Source: Lachnospiraceae bacterium (GTDB taxonomy: Bacteria > Bacillota > Clostridia > Lachnospirales > Lachnospiraceae). Taken from it: a stretch of DNA of 44,896 bases. A program made the position numbers and the translations under genes. Positions 31,061 to 39,504 of this stretch are shown one piece after another. The stretch spans positions 1 through 44,896 of the forward strand of contig JAFSCH010000114.1 in assembly GCA_017436865.1 (NCBI GenBank), written 5' to 3'. How positions within the stretch are numbered: position 1 is the stretch's first letter; each line of letters starts with the position of its first letter. Below the pieces are notes generated by a model, which worked only from the letters and a program-made list of their open reading frames with translations, was not told the origin of the DNA and did not search any database.

Positions 31061-32062
31061 TTATTCCCACTCAATCGTTCCGATTGGCTTCGGTGTCAAA
31101 TCAAGTAGAACTCGGTTGATACCAGGAACTTCATGAGTGATTCGGTCGGTAATGTGATGAAGAATCGGATATGGAATCTCCTCAATCGTTGCTGACATAG
31201 CGTCTTTTGTGTTGATAGCACGAATGATTGCTGGCCAACCTTCATAACGGCTTTCGTCCTTAACACCAACACTCTTGATATCTGGTACAGCAATAAAGTA
31301 CTGCCATACTTTTTCAGCAAGACCGTTCTTGTCGAACTCTTCACGCAAGATAGCGTCTGCTTCACGAAGTGCTTCCAGACGGTCACGTGTAATTGCACCA
31401 AGGCAACGAACACCAAGTCCCGGACCTGGGAATGGCTGACGATAAACCATAGCGTGTGGTAAGCCAAGAGCTTCACCTACTACACGAACTTCATCTTTAT
31501 ATAAAAGTTTAATCGGTTCTACAAGTTCAAACTTGAGATCTTCCGGAAGACCGCCTACATTGTGATGAGACTTAACTGCTTTCTTACCTTCAGCTGCCTT
31601 GATAGATTCCAGAATATCAGGATAGATAGTTCCCTGAGCAAGGAATGTAATATCTTCAAGTTTTCTTGCTTCTTCAGCAAATACAGTGATAAATTCTGCA
31701 CCGATAATCTTACGCTTGCTCTCTGGATCTGATACACCTGCAAGTAATCCCAAAAAATGATCAGTTGCATCAACATAAATCAAGTTGGCATCCATTTCGT
31801 CCTTAAACGTTTTTATAACACCTTCGGATTCGTCTTTGCGCATTAAGCCGTGGTTAACATGTACACATACCAACTGCTTACCAATTGCTTTGATTAAAAG
31901 TGCTGCAACAACTGAACTGTCAACACCGCCTGAAAGTGCCAACAAAACTTTTTTGTCGCCAACTTGCTCACGAACTGCTGCAACTTGTTCTGCGATAAAC
32001 GCTTCAGCAAGTTCCGGTGTTGTGATACGTTCCATCGTATCTGGTCTCTTGTTTGAATCCAT
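31061..32062 (-). CDS. guaA: GMP synthase ATP-pyrophosphatase subunit without amidotransferase domain
   Basis: The 333-residue product has the PP-loop LLALSGGVDSSVVAALL, VHVNHGLMRKDE, AQGTIYPD, RQPFPGPGLGVRCLG and the C-terminal dimerisation end TPKPIGTIEWE of GMP synthase (XMP to GMP, last step). The ~190-residue N-terminal glutamine amidotransferase domain of the usual ~510-residue bacterial enzyme is missing. This is therefore the split (archaeal-like) form; a separate glutaminase subunit is not in the window. Its promoter is at 32128-32156 and GAGGAAAAACT precedes its ATG. Confidence 0.9.
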   Translation of the reverse strand: MDSNKRPDTMERITTPELAEAFIAEQVAAVREQVGDKKVLLALSGGVDSSVVAALLIKAIGKQLVCVHVNHGLMRKDESEGVIKTFKDEMDANLIYVDATDHFLGLLAGVSDPESKRKIIGAEFITVFAEEARKLEDITFLAQGTIYPDILESIKAAEGKKAVKSHHNVGGLPEDLKFELVEPIKLLYKDEVRVVGEALGLPHAMVYRQPFPGPGLGVRCLGAITRDRLEALREADAILREEFDKNGLAEKVWQYFIAVPDIKSVGVKDESRYEGWPAIIRAINTKDAMSATIEEIPYPILHHITDRITHEVPGINRVLLDLTPKPIGTIEWE

Positions 32063-32127
32063 AGTTTTTCCTCCTACTTATCATGCGACTTTAACATGTT
32101 TTTATTATTTCAATCTTACAGAACAAT

Positions 32128-32156
32128 TATAATGAATCACTTTACAGAAATCAATT
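32128..32156 (-). promoter_or_regulatory. Promoter of guaA
   Basis: TTGATT (32156-32151) and a perfect TATAAT (32133-32128) on the minus strand are separated by 17 bases. The -35 overlaps the last codon of nth. The leader is only about 60 bases, with no room for a purine riboswitch. Confidence 0.7.
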
Positions 32157-32808
32157 ATTTTTTTACACCATTTCTTGGGCAAATATCATTTAAACAACAT
32201 TTTTCACAATATGGCGTCGTTCTAGCCGTACAAACTGCCCTTCCATGGTACACTAGACGATGACAAAAATCGTTGCCCTCCTCTGGCGGAATGATTTTCC
32301 AGAGTGCCATCTCCACTTTCTTCGGCTCAGTAAATCCATCTACAAGTCCCATGCGATTCACAAGACGAATACAGTGTGTGTCCGTAACAATTGCCGGCTC
32401 ACCGAATACATCACCCATAATGAGATTGGCACTTTTTCTACCCACACCCGGAAGCGCAAGCAATTCATCAAAAGTCTTCGGTATCTGGCAACCGTATTGG
32501 TCACGCAATATTTTCATACAAGCACTGATATCTTTTGCCTTGCTTTTACCTAATCCACATGGGCGCACGATTTCTTCAATTTTATCCACATCGGCGTCAG
32601 CAAGTGCCTTGACGTCCGGATATTTCTCATATAATTTTTCCACAATGATGTTGACGCGTTCATCGGTACACTGTGCGGCAAGTCGCACACTGACAAGAAG
32701 CTTCCATGCCTCGTCGTACTCCAAAGAGCACTCGGCATCCGGATATTCTGCTTTTAAGCGCTCGATAATCTCCTCCGCCAACATCTGTTTCTTCGTTTTC
32801 CTAGCCAT
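32155..32808 (-). CDS. nth: Endonuclease III (DNA glycosylase/AP lyase)
   Basis: The 217-residue product has the helix-hairpin-helix LLALPGVGRKSANLIMGDVF with catalytic Lys, VTDTHCIRL with catalytic Asp, and a C-terminal 4Fe-4S loop C-x6-C-x2-C-x5-C (CTARTTPYCEKCCLNDIC). This is the base-excision repair enzyme for oxidised pyrimidines. Length and motifs are standard. It precedes guaA on the same strand. Confidence 0.95.
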   Translation of the reverse strand: MARKTKKQMLAEEIIERLKAEYPDAECSLEYDEAWKLLVSVRLAAQCTDERVNIIVEKLYEKYPDVKALADADVDKIEEIVRPCGLGKSKAKDISACMKILRDQYGCQIPKTFDELLALPGVGRKSANLIMGDVFGEPAIVTDTHCIRLVNRMGLVDGFTEPKKVEMALWKIIPPEEGNDFCHRLVYHGRAVCTARTTPYCEKCCLNDICPRNGVKK

Positions 32809-32840
32809 TTATCACTATTTCTCCCTTTTTTCCAAGCATC

Positions 32841-33389
32841 CTATACATTTGCAACTTTCTCTTCTCTTTTCCTCATCACATGCTTCACAATACGATACGC
32901 AGCAAAACTGCACACAAGTCCTACTACGAAGCCTCCAAGAATATCTGTTGGGTAGTGAACCCCAACATACAGTCTTGATAACGCAACCATGGTTGCCAGA
33001 ATAATCGCAGGAATACCAATCTTCTTCGGCACCCATTTCGACAAGGCAAGCATCGCCGCAAATGAACCGCCGGAATGTCCTGACGGAAATGAACGATACG
33101 GTGAGACTCCTCCTACAAGCGGCACAATTGTCTCATTTACTACAAACGGTCTCGGTCTTGCCACTAATCCTTTGAGCGTCACATTGATAATCAAAAAGTC
33201 AAATAAGAGTGACAGCAATACTGTAATCCCGATTGGCCTTGTCTTCTTCCAAAATAATAACACAATTCCGAGGGCAATCCAAAGGTATCCTTCATCTCCC
33301 AGATGCGTCACAAATATCCAAAAACCATCCATCACTCCCCGTAAATGTTCCTGTATCCATAAAATAATTGAAGCTTCAAACTGATTCAT
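32841..33389 (-). CDS. PAP2-family membrane phosphatase
   Basis: The 182-residue product shows the three PAP2 motifs: KGLVARPRP, PSGHSGGS and SRLYVGVHYPTDILGG, with about five membrane segments (ALGIVLLFWKKTRP, ITVLLSLLFDFLIINV and others). It likely hydrolyses lipid phosphates such as undecaprenyl pyrophosphate or phosphatidylglycerophosphate. AGGAGG precedes the ATG. Confidence 0.9.
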   Translation of the reverse strand: MNQFEASIILWIQEHLRGVMDGFWIFVTHLGDEGYLWIALGIVLLFWKKTRPIGITVLLSLLFDFLIINVTLKGLVARPRPFVVNETIVPLVGGVSPYRSFPSGHSGGSFAAMLALSKWVPKKIGIPAIILATMVALSRLYVGVHYPTDILGGFVVGLVCSFAAYRIVKHVMRKREEKVANV

Positions 33390-33399
33390 GATCTTCCTC

Positions 33400-33576
33400 C
33401 TAAATCTGTTTTCTGACTATCTGGTACTCGTCCCCGAACTGATAATACGGACACTCGCGAAAATCTCCCTTGATAAAACGGTACATCTCGTCCTCATCTA
33501 AGTTTTTCGTACACACATAGTATTCATATTCTTCATCGTATTCATAATTCATGCAGGTCTCGCAATTACTCAACAT
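33400..33576 (-). CDS. DUF6472-like small protein
   Basis: From ATG 33576 (AAGGAG 7 bases upstream) the product is 58 residues: LSNCETCMNYEYDEEYEYYV, then CTKNLDEDEMYRF, CPYYQFGDEY. Four Cys, many Tyr/Asp/Glu, typical of DUF6472, a small conserved Clostridia protein of unknown role. It ends 10 bases before the PAP2 gene and is probably co-transcribed with it. Confidence 0.75.
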   Translation of the reverse strand: MLSNCETCMNYEYDEEYEYYVCTKNLDEDEMYRFIKGDFRECPYYQFGDEYQIVRKQI

Positions 33577-33654
33577 AATCCTTCTCCTTCTTACATGACA
33601 AATATTCTGCTCGTATTTTATCACACAACAACAACACTTGCAAACGCTTACACA

Positions 33655-33683
33655 TTGTCATTTTGATTTTATTATGCTATACT
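33655..33683 (+). promoter_or_regulatory. Promoter of the DtxR-like regulator
   Basis: TTGTCA (33655-33660) and TATACT (33678-33683) are separated by 17 bases; the gene starts 25 bases later behind GGAGG. Confidence 0.7.
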
Positions 33684-33708
33684 AAGTTCAACTCATTGGA
33701 GGTGCATT

Positions 33709-34080
33709 ATGAGAATTATGATAAATGAATCTGCAGAAAACTATCTGGAAACAATTTTGGAGCTCAGCCAGATCCTTCCAGTTGTTCGTTCTGTTGATAT
33801 TGCAAATGAATTAGGATATAAAAAATCAAGCGTCAGCGTTGCAATGAAGAATCTTCGCGAGAAGGAACACATCACGGTGACCGATGCCGGTTTCATATAC
33901 TTGACTGAATCAGGGAAGGCTATTGCAGAAATGATTCATGAACGCCATGAGCTTCTGACAGCGTGGCTTACAAGTCTCGGGGTTCCAAAAGAGATTGCTT
34001 CCGACGATGCCTGCAAATTAGAGCATGTGCTTAGCAAGGAGAGTTTCGATGCAATTAAAAAACATGCTCAGAGACTGTAA
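33709..34080 (+). CDS. DtxR/MntR-family metal-dependent regulator
   Basis: The 123-residue product has the DtxR winged helix (ESAENYLETILELSQILPVV; VDIANELGYKKSSVSVAMKN) and the start of the metal-binding dimerisation domain (IAEMIHERHELLTAWLTSLG; ACKLEHVLSKESF), with His/Glu/Cys ligands in the usual places. The SH3-like third domain is absent, as in MntR. Convergent orientation to the feo genes and a matching palindrome before feoA suggest iron control of FeoAB. GGAGG lies 6 bases from the ATG. Confidence 0.85.
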   Translation: MRIMINESAENYLETILELSQILPVVRSVDIANELGYKKSSVSVAMKNLREKEHITVTDAGFIYLTESGKAIAEMIHERHELLTAWLTSLGVPKEIASDDACKLEHVLSKESFDAIKKHAQRL

Positions 34081-34100
34081 AGTCTACATACGAATTAAAA

Positions 34101-34138
34101 GGATATTCACATCAAACACGGTGTGAATATCCTTTTTT
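34101..34138. terminator. Strong terminator between the regulator and the feo genes
   Basis: GGATATTCACA (34101-34111) and TGTGAATATCC (34122-34132) form a perfect 11-base stem with a 10-base loop, followed by TTTTTT on the plus strand. Confidence 0.9.
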
Positions 34139-34146
34139 ATTTTACA

Positions 34147-34305
34147 CTATTGTTCGGATGACGATTCACGATATTTCATACAGCCTTTGGAACAGCTCGA
34201 GCAATTGCCTGAACATCCTCCGCCTTTTTTATGATTCTTCACCATGGAGCGAACAATCAAACATATCACAGCCATCAGAACAGCCAATACAATCGCATCT
34301 CCCAT
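34147..34305 (-). CDS. FeoB-associated Cys-rich membrane protein
   Basis: The 52-residue product begins MGDAIVLAVLMAVICLIVRS, a single membrane helix, followed by a basic stretch and a cysteine cluster (GGGCSGNCSSCSKGCMKY). This is the small FeoB-associated Cys-rich protein family. AGGAGG lies 7 bases before the ATG at 34305, and it follows feoB by 14 bases. It probably helps ferrous-iron uptake, perhaps by binding iron at the inner face. Confidence 0.85.
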   Translation of the reverse strand: MGDAIVLAVLMAVICLIVRSMVKNHKKGGGCSGNCSSCSKGCMKYRESSSEQ

Positions 34306-34319
34306 AAATACCTCCTATC

Positions 34320-36476
34320 TTATCTATCCGGCGCCTTATAACCTTTGCGGAAAATCAAATATAGAAGAACAACGAGTGCAAGCACTGCTACAATTGTAAA
34401 TACACTAAATACTGTTTCACCCAGAATAAGTCCAATCAGTTGATATACAATCATAGAAATCGCATAAGCAAATCCACACATGTAGCAAACAGTTCCCCAT
34501 GTCCATTTGGCACTTCCCATTTCACGTTTAATCGCGCCGATTGCCGCAAAACACGGTGCACAGAGCAGATTAAAAATCATAAAGCTGTAAGCGCGAACCG
34601 GACCAAAATCAGCTGCAACCATTTTCCAAATCTCATCTCCGGCCTCACTAAGTTCGCCACCAAAGTTATACAGCGTACCAAAAGTCATAACAACTTCTTC
34701 TTTTGCAATCAGACCCGTAACTGTTGCAACAGTGGCTTTCCAAGCCATATCTCCCATCCAGCCCAAAGGATAGAAAATCCAAGCAAACAATTTACCGATA
34801 TTTGCCAAGAAAGAAACATTGCTGTCTTCTACTGTAACAAATGCACCATCTACATATCCATAACTCTGTAAGAACCAGAGAACAATAGAACTAAGCAAAA
34901 CAATTGTGGTTGCTCTCTTTACGAAATCCCACCCTCTGTCCAAAGTGGAATAGAACACATTGCGCGGAGACGGCAAATGGTAAGTCGGAAGTTCCATAAC
35001 AAACGGCGCCGGTTTTCCTGCAAATGCTTTAAATTTTTTCAAGATAACACCGGAAATAACCACCGCGCTGACACCGATAAAGAATGCGGAGGTTGCAACT
35101 AGTGGTGAGTTTCCAAATACAGCACCTGCAAACAATCCGATGATAGGCATCTTTGCACCGCAAGGAATAAATCCGGTTGTCATTACCGTAATCTTACGGT
35201 CGTTTTCCTGCTCAATTGTACGGCTTGCCAAGATTCCTGGCACTCCACAGCCAGTTGCCACAAGCATTGGAATGATAGATTTACCCGAGAGACCGAATTT
35301 TCGAAGCACACGATCCATAATAAATGCAACTCTTGACATATATCCGACATCTTCCAAAATAGATAAGAGCAAGGATAACACCAAAATCTGCGGAACGAAT
35401 CCGAGCACCGCACCGACACCTGCCAAAATACCATCCATAATGAGCGCATAGAGCCAACCACTTACGCCAAGCGCAGATAAGATTCTATCAAACAGACTCG
35501 GCATCCACTCACCAAAGAGTACATCATTTGCCCAATCCGTACCCATGGTACCGATAGAAAACGAAAAACTCCCCATCGCAATTGCATACATGAGAAACAT
35601 TACACCTGCAAAAATTGGCAAAGCAAGAATCCGATTTGTTACAATTCTATCTACCTTATCAGAAAGGCTGAGTGCATGTTTAGTTGCTTTCTTCTTTACT
35701 GCCTTTCCTACAACGCCACCAATGTATGTATAACGTTGATCTGCGATTATGGACTCCGCATCATCATCCATCTCTCTTTCGCAATCCACAATATGACGTT
35801 CCAAATGTGCGAGTGTCTGCTGTGTCAATGCTAATTCTTTACGAACCACTTCATCACGTTCAAACAATTTAATTGCGTACCAACGCAGATATGTAATATC
35901 TACGATTTCATCAATTTCCTCTTCAATATGAGCCAACGCATGCTCTACACTACCATTAAACACATGCGGTCTTTCCCCGTGCTTATGGTTTTTTGCCAGC
36001 TCCACTGCCTTTTCTGCAGCTTCCTTACCACCTTCACCCTTCAACGCACTGATTTCCACACAGACACATCCAAGTGCCTTACTAAGTTTGTCTAAATCAA
36101 TCGTGTCACCATTTTTACGAACCAAGTCAATCATATTTACAGCAACAACTACCGGATAACCAAGTTCAATAAGCTGTGTGGTCAGATACAGGTTACGCTC
36201 AATGTTCGTGCCATCTACGATATTCAAGATTGCATCAGGATGCTCATTTACTAAATATGTACGTGTCACCACTTCCTCCGGCGAATACGGAGATAAAGAA
36301 TATATACCAGGCAAATCCTGAATTATTACATCAGGATGTCCTTTTAAAACGCCTTCTTTCTTCTCAACTGTAACTCCCGGCCAGTTACCGACATATTGGT
36401 TTGAACCGGTCAAATAATTAAACAATGTTGTTTTACCACTGTTTGGATTACCCGCTAATGCGATTTTTAAATTCAT
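34320..36476 (-). CDS. feoB: Ferrous iron transport protein B
   Basis: The 718-residue product has an N-terminal G domain with GNPNSGKTTLFN (G1), DLPGIYSLSPYSPEE (G3) and NMID (G4), a helical GDI-like linker and a permease region with the Gate motif and Cys signature (LVATGCGVPGILASR). Repeated membrane helices follow to the C-terminus. This is the GTP-driven Fe2+ transporter. It lies downstream of feoA (31-base gap) and upstream of the small Cys-rich partner. Confidence 0.97.
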   Translation of the reverse strand: MNLKIALAGNPNSGKTTLFNYLTGSNQYVGNWPGVTVEKKEGVLKGHPDVIIQDLPGIYSLSPYSPEEVVTRTYLVNEHPDAILNIVDGTNIERNLYLTTQLIELGYPVVVAVNMIDLVRKNGDTIDLDKLSKALGCVCVEISALKGEGGKEAAEKAVELAKNHKHGERPHVFNGSVEHALAHIEEEIDEIVDITYLRWYAIKLFERDEVVRKELALTQQTLAHLERHIVDCEREMDDDAESIIADQRYTYIGGVVGKAVKKKATKHALSLSDKVDRIVTNRILALPIFAGVMFLMYAIAMGSFSFSIGTMGTDWANDVLFGEWMPSLFDRILSALGVSGWLYALIMDGILAGVGAVLGFVPQILVLSLLLSILEDVGYMSRVAFIMDRVLRKFGLSGKSIIPMLVATGCGVPGILASRTIEQENDRKITVMTTGFIPCGAKMPIIGLFAGAVFGNSPLVATSAFFIGVSAVVISGVILKKFKAFAGKPAPFVMELPTYHLPSPRNVFYSTLDRGWDFVKRATTIVLLSSIVLWFLQSYGYVDGAFVTVEDSNVSFLANIGKLFAWIFYPLGWMGDMAWKATVATVTGLIAKEEVVMTFGTLYNFGGELSEAGDEIWKMVAADFGPVRAYSFMIFNLLCAPCFAAIGAIKREMGSAKWTWGTVCYMCGFAYAISMIVYQLIGLILGETVFSVFTIVAVLALVVLLYLIFRKGYKAPDR

Positions 36477-36507
36477 AATTTTTTCTCCCTTTTACAAATG
36501 TATGTCA

Positions 36508-36729
36508 CTACTCTACTTCAATCATGTCGGCATCCGCTTTGCGAAGTGTCAATTCGTATCCTCGGAGATTTAACTCCATCGGATCGCCAAGCGGTGCCAC
36601 TTTTCGCACATAGATCTCTACACCTTTCGTAATTCCCATATCCATAATTCTCCTTCTGACTGGACCATCGCCATGCACTTTTATAACTACTGTTGTTTCA
36701 CCTACTTTGATATCTTTCAAAGTTTTCAT
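36508..36729 (-). CDS. feoA: Ferrous iron transport protein A
   Basis: The 73-residue product is an SH3-like FeoA domain (TVVIKVHGDGPVRRRIMDMG, then LGDPMELNLRGYELTLRKAD). It likely supports FeoB. It is the first gene of the feoA-feoB-small partner operon, with GGAGGG before the ATG and a DtxR-like operator upstream. Confidence 0.95.
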   Translation of the reverse strand: MKTLKDIKVGETTVVIKVHGDGPVRRRIMDMGITKGVEIYVRKVAPLGDPMELNLRGYELTLRKADADMIEVE

Positions 36730-36764
36730 TGTGTCTCCCTCCTGTTAGTCTATTATTATCTCGA

Positions 36765-36818
36765 TTAGTTTAGACTAACCCACAAGCAAAGACTACCACT
36801 TGGTAATCTTTCTGTCAA
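36765..36818 (-). promoter_or_regulatory. Promoter and DtxR-type operator of the feo operon
   Basis: On the minus strand TTGACA (36818-36813) and TAGTCT (36795-36790) are 17 bases apart. Just downstream is the near-perfect palindrome TTAGTTTAGACTAA (36765-36778), and a second half-site GTTAGTCTA (36744-36752). The palindrome resembles iron boxes of DtxR/IdeR proteins (TTAGG...CCTAA), placed where a repressor would block transcription. The rest of the 36730-36846 gap is AT-rich. Confidence 0.65.
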
Positions 36819-36846
36819 GCATAATTTTGCTAATTTTTTACATTTT

Positions 36847-37961
36847 TTATAATCCAAAATATGCATCTATTCCGTTTGCTATTCCTTGTACCATGTTATT
36901 TTGCATGGTGGAATCCTGCATCGCGCGGTCTTCTGATGCGTTGCTCATAAAGCCTAATTCTAAAATAGTCACAGGCACACTACTCCAGTTGATTCCCGTC
37001 ATGGTGTCGTTGGTTTTCACCCCGCGATTGATAAATCCAGTGGCGGCACAATATGCATTTATGACATGGCGACTCAAACTTATGCTTGCGTTTGACAAGT
37101 GACTCACATACGGATTATTTGCTGATGGTGCAAGCGTCTCTGCGCCTCTCACACTTAGGCCGGCACCGTTTGCGTGAATGCGAACTGCAATATCAGCATT
37201 CACCGAATTCGCGTACTCCGCGCGCTCTTTGTTGCTGATATTGACATCGTGTGTGGAGCGCGTCATATGAACCACATAACCACGGTTTTCCAATTCCGTC
37301 TTGAGTTTCAGGCTGATATCCAGATTCAGAATATATTCCGCAACTCCAGTTACCACGCCACGGGTTCCGCTAGTCACACGTGCCTTCATAGTAGAAGAAC
37401 CTGGTCCATTCGGCTCTTTCGCACTGTCGCCTCGGAGCTGATGACCTGGGTCAATTACGATAACAATGTTATTCGGGTCACGATGCTGCCCTGGAATCGC
37501 TTCCACTTTCGATGTGTTTTGCTGTTGTACAATCGACTTTTCTTCCGGTTTCACGCTAACGATATACTGCGTGCTGACATAACCAATAGTATCGCCCACC
37601 TTCACTTGCGCCCACCATTTTCCTCTGTGCCTTTTTTTATCTCTGTTCCCTTTGAAATGACAGTAATAATCGTGCCGCTTCCATTCGGTTGTTCTCTGAG
37701 ATTGAGATTTGAGGTTGTCCAAGCCGATACTGCTGTACTCTCGTCAAATGTTGCTATTGTGGTTTCTGCCTGTACTTCTTCCGCATTCTCTACGGAAGTT
37801 TTATTTTCATCCTCTTCCGGAACATCGCTGATAATCTCCTTATTCTTTTCCGAATGACCTGTCTGAGTGTTCTTACTATTATTAAAAATGATAACACCTA
37901 CTGCAATTGCAATTACAAGCACTATCAAAACTGAAATTATACCAATAATTCTTTTCTTCAT
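36847..37961 (-). pseudogene. N-acetylmuramoyl-L-alanine amidase (SH3b plus Amidase_3), frameshifted
   Basis: Two overlapping frames together encode one protein of about 370 residues. Frame 1 (37961-37602) gives an N-terminal membrane anchor (IISVLIVLVIAIAVGVIIF), an acidic linker and the first half of a bacterial SH3 domain (TSNLNLREQPNGSGTIITVI), then a stop. Frame 2 (to 36847) gives the second half (KVGDTIGYVSTQYI) and a full Amidase_3 domain with zinc ligands in VIDPGH, VAEYILN and RIHANGAG, and catalytic Glu in ILELGFMSN. The frames join by -1 (one extra base) near 37615, where adding one G to ATGGTG yields the natural ENGWAQV, or at an A7 run at 37632-37638 (A-AAA-AAA slippery site). 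It is a decayed gene, a programmed frameshift or a sequence error. Confidence 0.8.
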
Positions 37962-38002
37962 CTCTCTATACCTCTCATGTGATAAACCTATTATATTATT
38001 TC

Positions 38003-38031
38003 TTTACTTTTTTTGCCATATTGAATATAAT
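38003..38031 (+). promoter_or_regulatory. Promoter of proX
   Basis: TTTACT (38003-38008) and a perfect TATAAT (38026-38031) are 17 bases apart, about 32 bases before the start codon. Confidence 0.5.
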
Positions 38032-38062
38032 AATCTCTATAAGATTCGGAAGGAGAATGGTT

Positions 38063-38554
38063 ATGGAAAATCAAAAACAACGAATTTACGACGAATTAGA
38101 CAAAATGAATATTAAATATGAAGCTGTAGAACACGAGCCGGTACATACCATGGAAGACATGGACCGCTTAGGGCTCCCTGCAAAAGGAACACTCTGCAAG
38201 AACTTATTTCTCAGAGATGCTAAGGGAAAACGTCATTTCCTTGTGACTGCCGATGAGAATGCAAAAGTTGACTTGAAAGCATTGGCTCGCCAGCTCGGAA
38301 CCAGCAGCCTTAGCTTTGCCTCAGAAGAACGTTTGGAAAAATATTTGAAATTAAAACAAGGAAGCGTAACACCATTTGGATTGATTAACGACACAGACCA
38401 TGCGGTAGAATTCTTCATCGACCGTAATTTATCAAAATGCAAGAGTCTCGGTATTCATCCTTGCGACAACACTGCGACAGTATTCTTATCTTATAAAGAT
38501 TTGGACAAGTTCCTGTGGAATCTCGACATTGATGTGATTCAGATTCGATTCTAA
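38063..38554 (+). CDS. proX: Prolyl-tRNA deacylase (ProX/YbaK family)
   Basis: From ATG 38063 (GGAG 8 bases upstream; ATG 38057 is too close) the product is 163 residues. KGTLCKNLFLRDAKGKRHFL, then KVDLKALARQLG, GSVTPFGLIND and GIHPCDNTATVFLS are signatures of the YbaK/ProX editing fold that removes misacylated Ala or Cys from tRNA(Pro). The length is that of a free-standing ProX. Confidence 0.9.
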   Translation: MENQKQRIYDELDKMNIKYEAVEHEPVHTMEDMDRLGLPAKGTLCKNLFLRDAKGKRHFLVTADENAKVDLKALARQLGTSSLSFASEERLEKYLKLKQGSVTPFGLINDTDHAVEFFIDRNLSKCKSLGIHPCDNTATVFLSYKDLDKFLWNLDIDVIQIRF

Positions 38555-38577
38555 AAATAAAATATCCTTTATAATGG

Positions 38578-38605
38578 TTGATTATTCCAAAAATGTATGT
38601 ATAAT
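38578..38605 (+). promoter_or_regulatory. Promoter of nagB
   Basis: TTGATT (38578-38583) and TATAAT (38600-38605) are 16 bases apart. The early transcript holds a 7-base stem (AGGGTAG 38617-38623/CTGCCCT 38634-38640) that may stabilise the RNA. Confidence 0.65.
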
Positions 38606-38667
38606 AAAATTCATAAAGGGTAGTTGTTAAATGCTGCCCTCTAAATAATTTTATGGAGCGTGATAGT

Positions 38668-39453
38668 ATGAAACTGATTATCAAAGACAACTACGATGAG
38701 ATGAGTGCATGGGCAGCACAACATATTGCCAATGCAATTAATAATCACAAAGGAGACGGTCCGTTTGTATTAGGTCTTCCAACTGGTTCTTCTCCACTTG
38801 GTGTATACAAGAACTTAATTGAAATGAACAAAGCCGGAAAGGTAACCTTTAAAAACGTGGTAACTTTCAATATGGATGAATATGTAGGCCTTCCTAGAGA
38901 ACATGACCAGAGTTATTGGTACTTTATGCACGATAACTTCTTCAATCATATCGATATTCCTGCTGAAAATATCAATATCCTTAACGGCATGGCTGAGGAT
39001 CTTGAGGCAGAATGTTTGCGATACGAAGAAAAAATTGCTTCTTATGGCGGAATCGACCTTTTCCTCGGTGGTAGCGGAGTAGATGGACACATTGCATTTA
39101 ACGAACCATTTACATCTCTTACTTCTCGCACAGGAGTCCGCGCTTTAACACAGGATACATTGATTGTAAACTCTCGTTTCTTTGACAACGATCCTAACAA
39201 GGTTCCTAAAACAGCTCTTTCTGTTGGTGTTGGAACAGTTTGCGATTCTAAAGAAGTTCTTTTAGTTATCAACGGACATAGTAAAGCACGTGCTTTACGT
39301 CATTGCGTAGAGGGTGGTGTGGATCACGGTTGGACAATCAGTGCACTTCAACTTCATCCAAACGGGGTTATTGCTTGTGACGAGGCGGCTTGTGGTGAAT
39401 TGAAAGTAGATACATACAAATACTTTAAAGAAATATACAAAGACGAAAAATAA
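38668..39453 (+). CDS. nagB: Glucosamine-6-phosphate deaminase
   Basis: From ATG 38668 (usual start MKLII) the product is 261 residues. [27 protein letters not shown] and [12 protein letters not shown] are NagB signatures (active site Asp, His, Glu). It converts glucosamine-6-P to fructose-6-P and ammonia in amino-sugar breakdown. It stands alone; nagA and regulators are not next to it. A bidirectional terminator follows. Confidence 0.95.
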   Translation: MKLIIKDNYDEMSAWAAQHIANAINNHKGDGPFVLGLPTGSSPLGVYKNLIEMNKAGKVTFKNVVTFNMDEYVGLPREHDQSYWYFMHDNFFNHIDIPAENINILNGMAEDLEAECLRYEEKIASYGGIDLFLGGSGVDGHIAFNEPFTSLTSRTGVRALTQDTLIVNSRFFDNDPNKVPKTALSVGVGTVCDSKEVLLVINGHSKARALRHCVEGGVDHGWTISALQLHPNGVIACDEAACGELKVDTYKYFKEIYKDEK

Positions 39454-39471
39454 TACTAAGTTAACACATGT

Positions 39472-39504
39472 AAAAAGCACTTCGGAATCCTCGAAGTGCT
39501 TTTT
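39472..39504. terminator. Bidirectional terminator between nagB and the radical SAM genes
   Basis: AAAAAGCACTTCG (39472-39484) and CGAAGTGCTTTTT (39492-39504) form a perfect 13-base stem with a 7-base loop and T-runs on both strands; it overlaps the stop codon of the last radical SAM gene. Confidence 0.9.

Noticed and set aside
32063-32154. Purine riboswitch before guaA
   Set aside because: The promoter places the leader at about 60 bases, without the paired stems of a purine aptamer.
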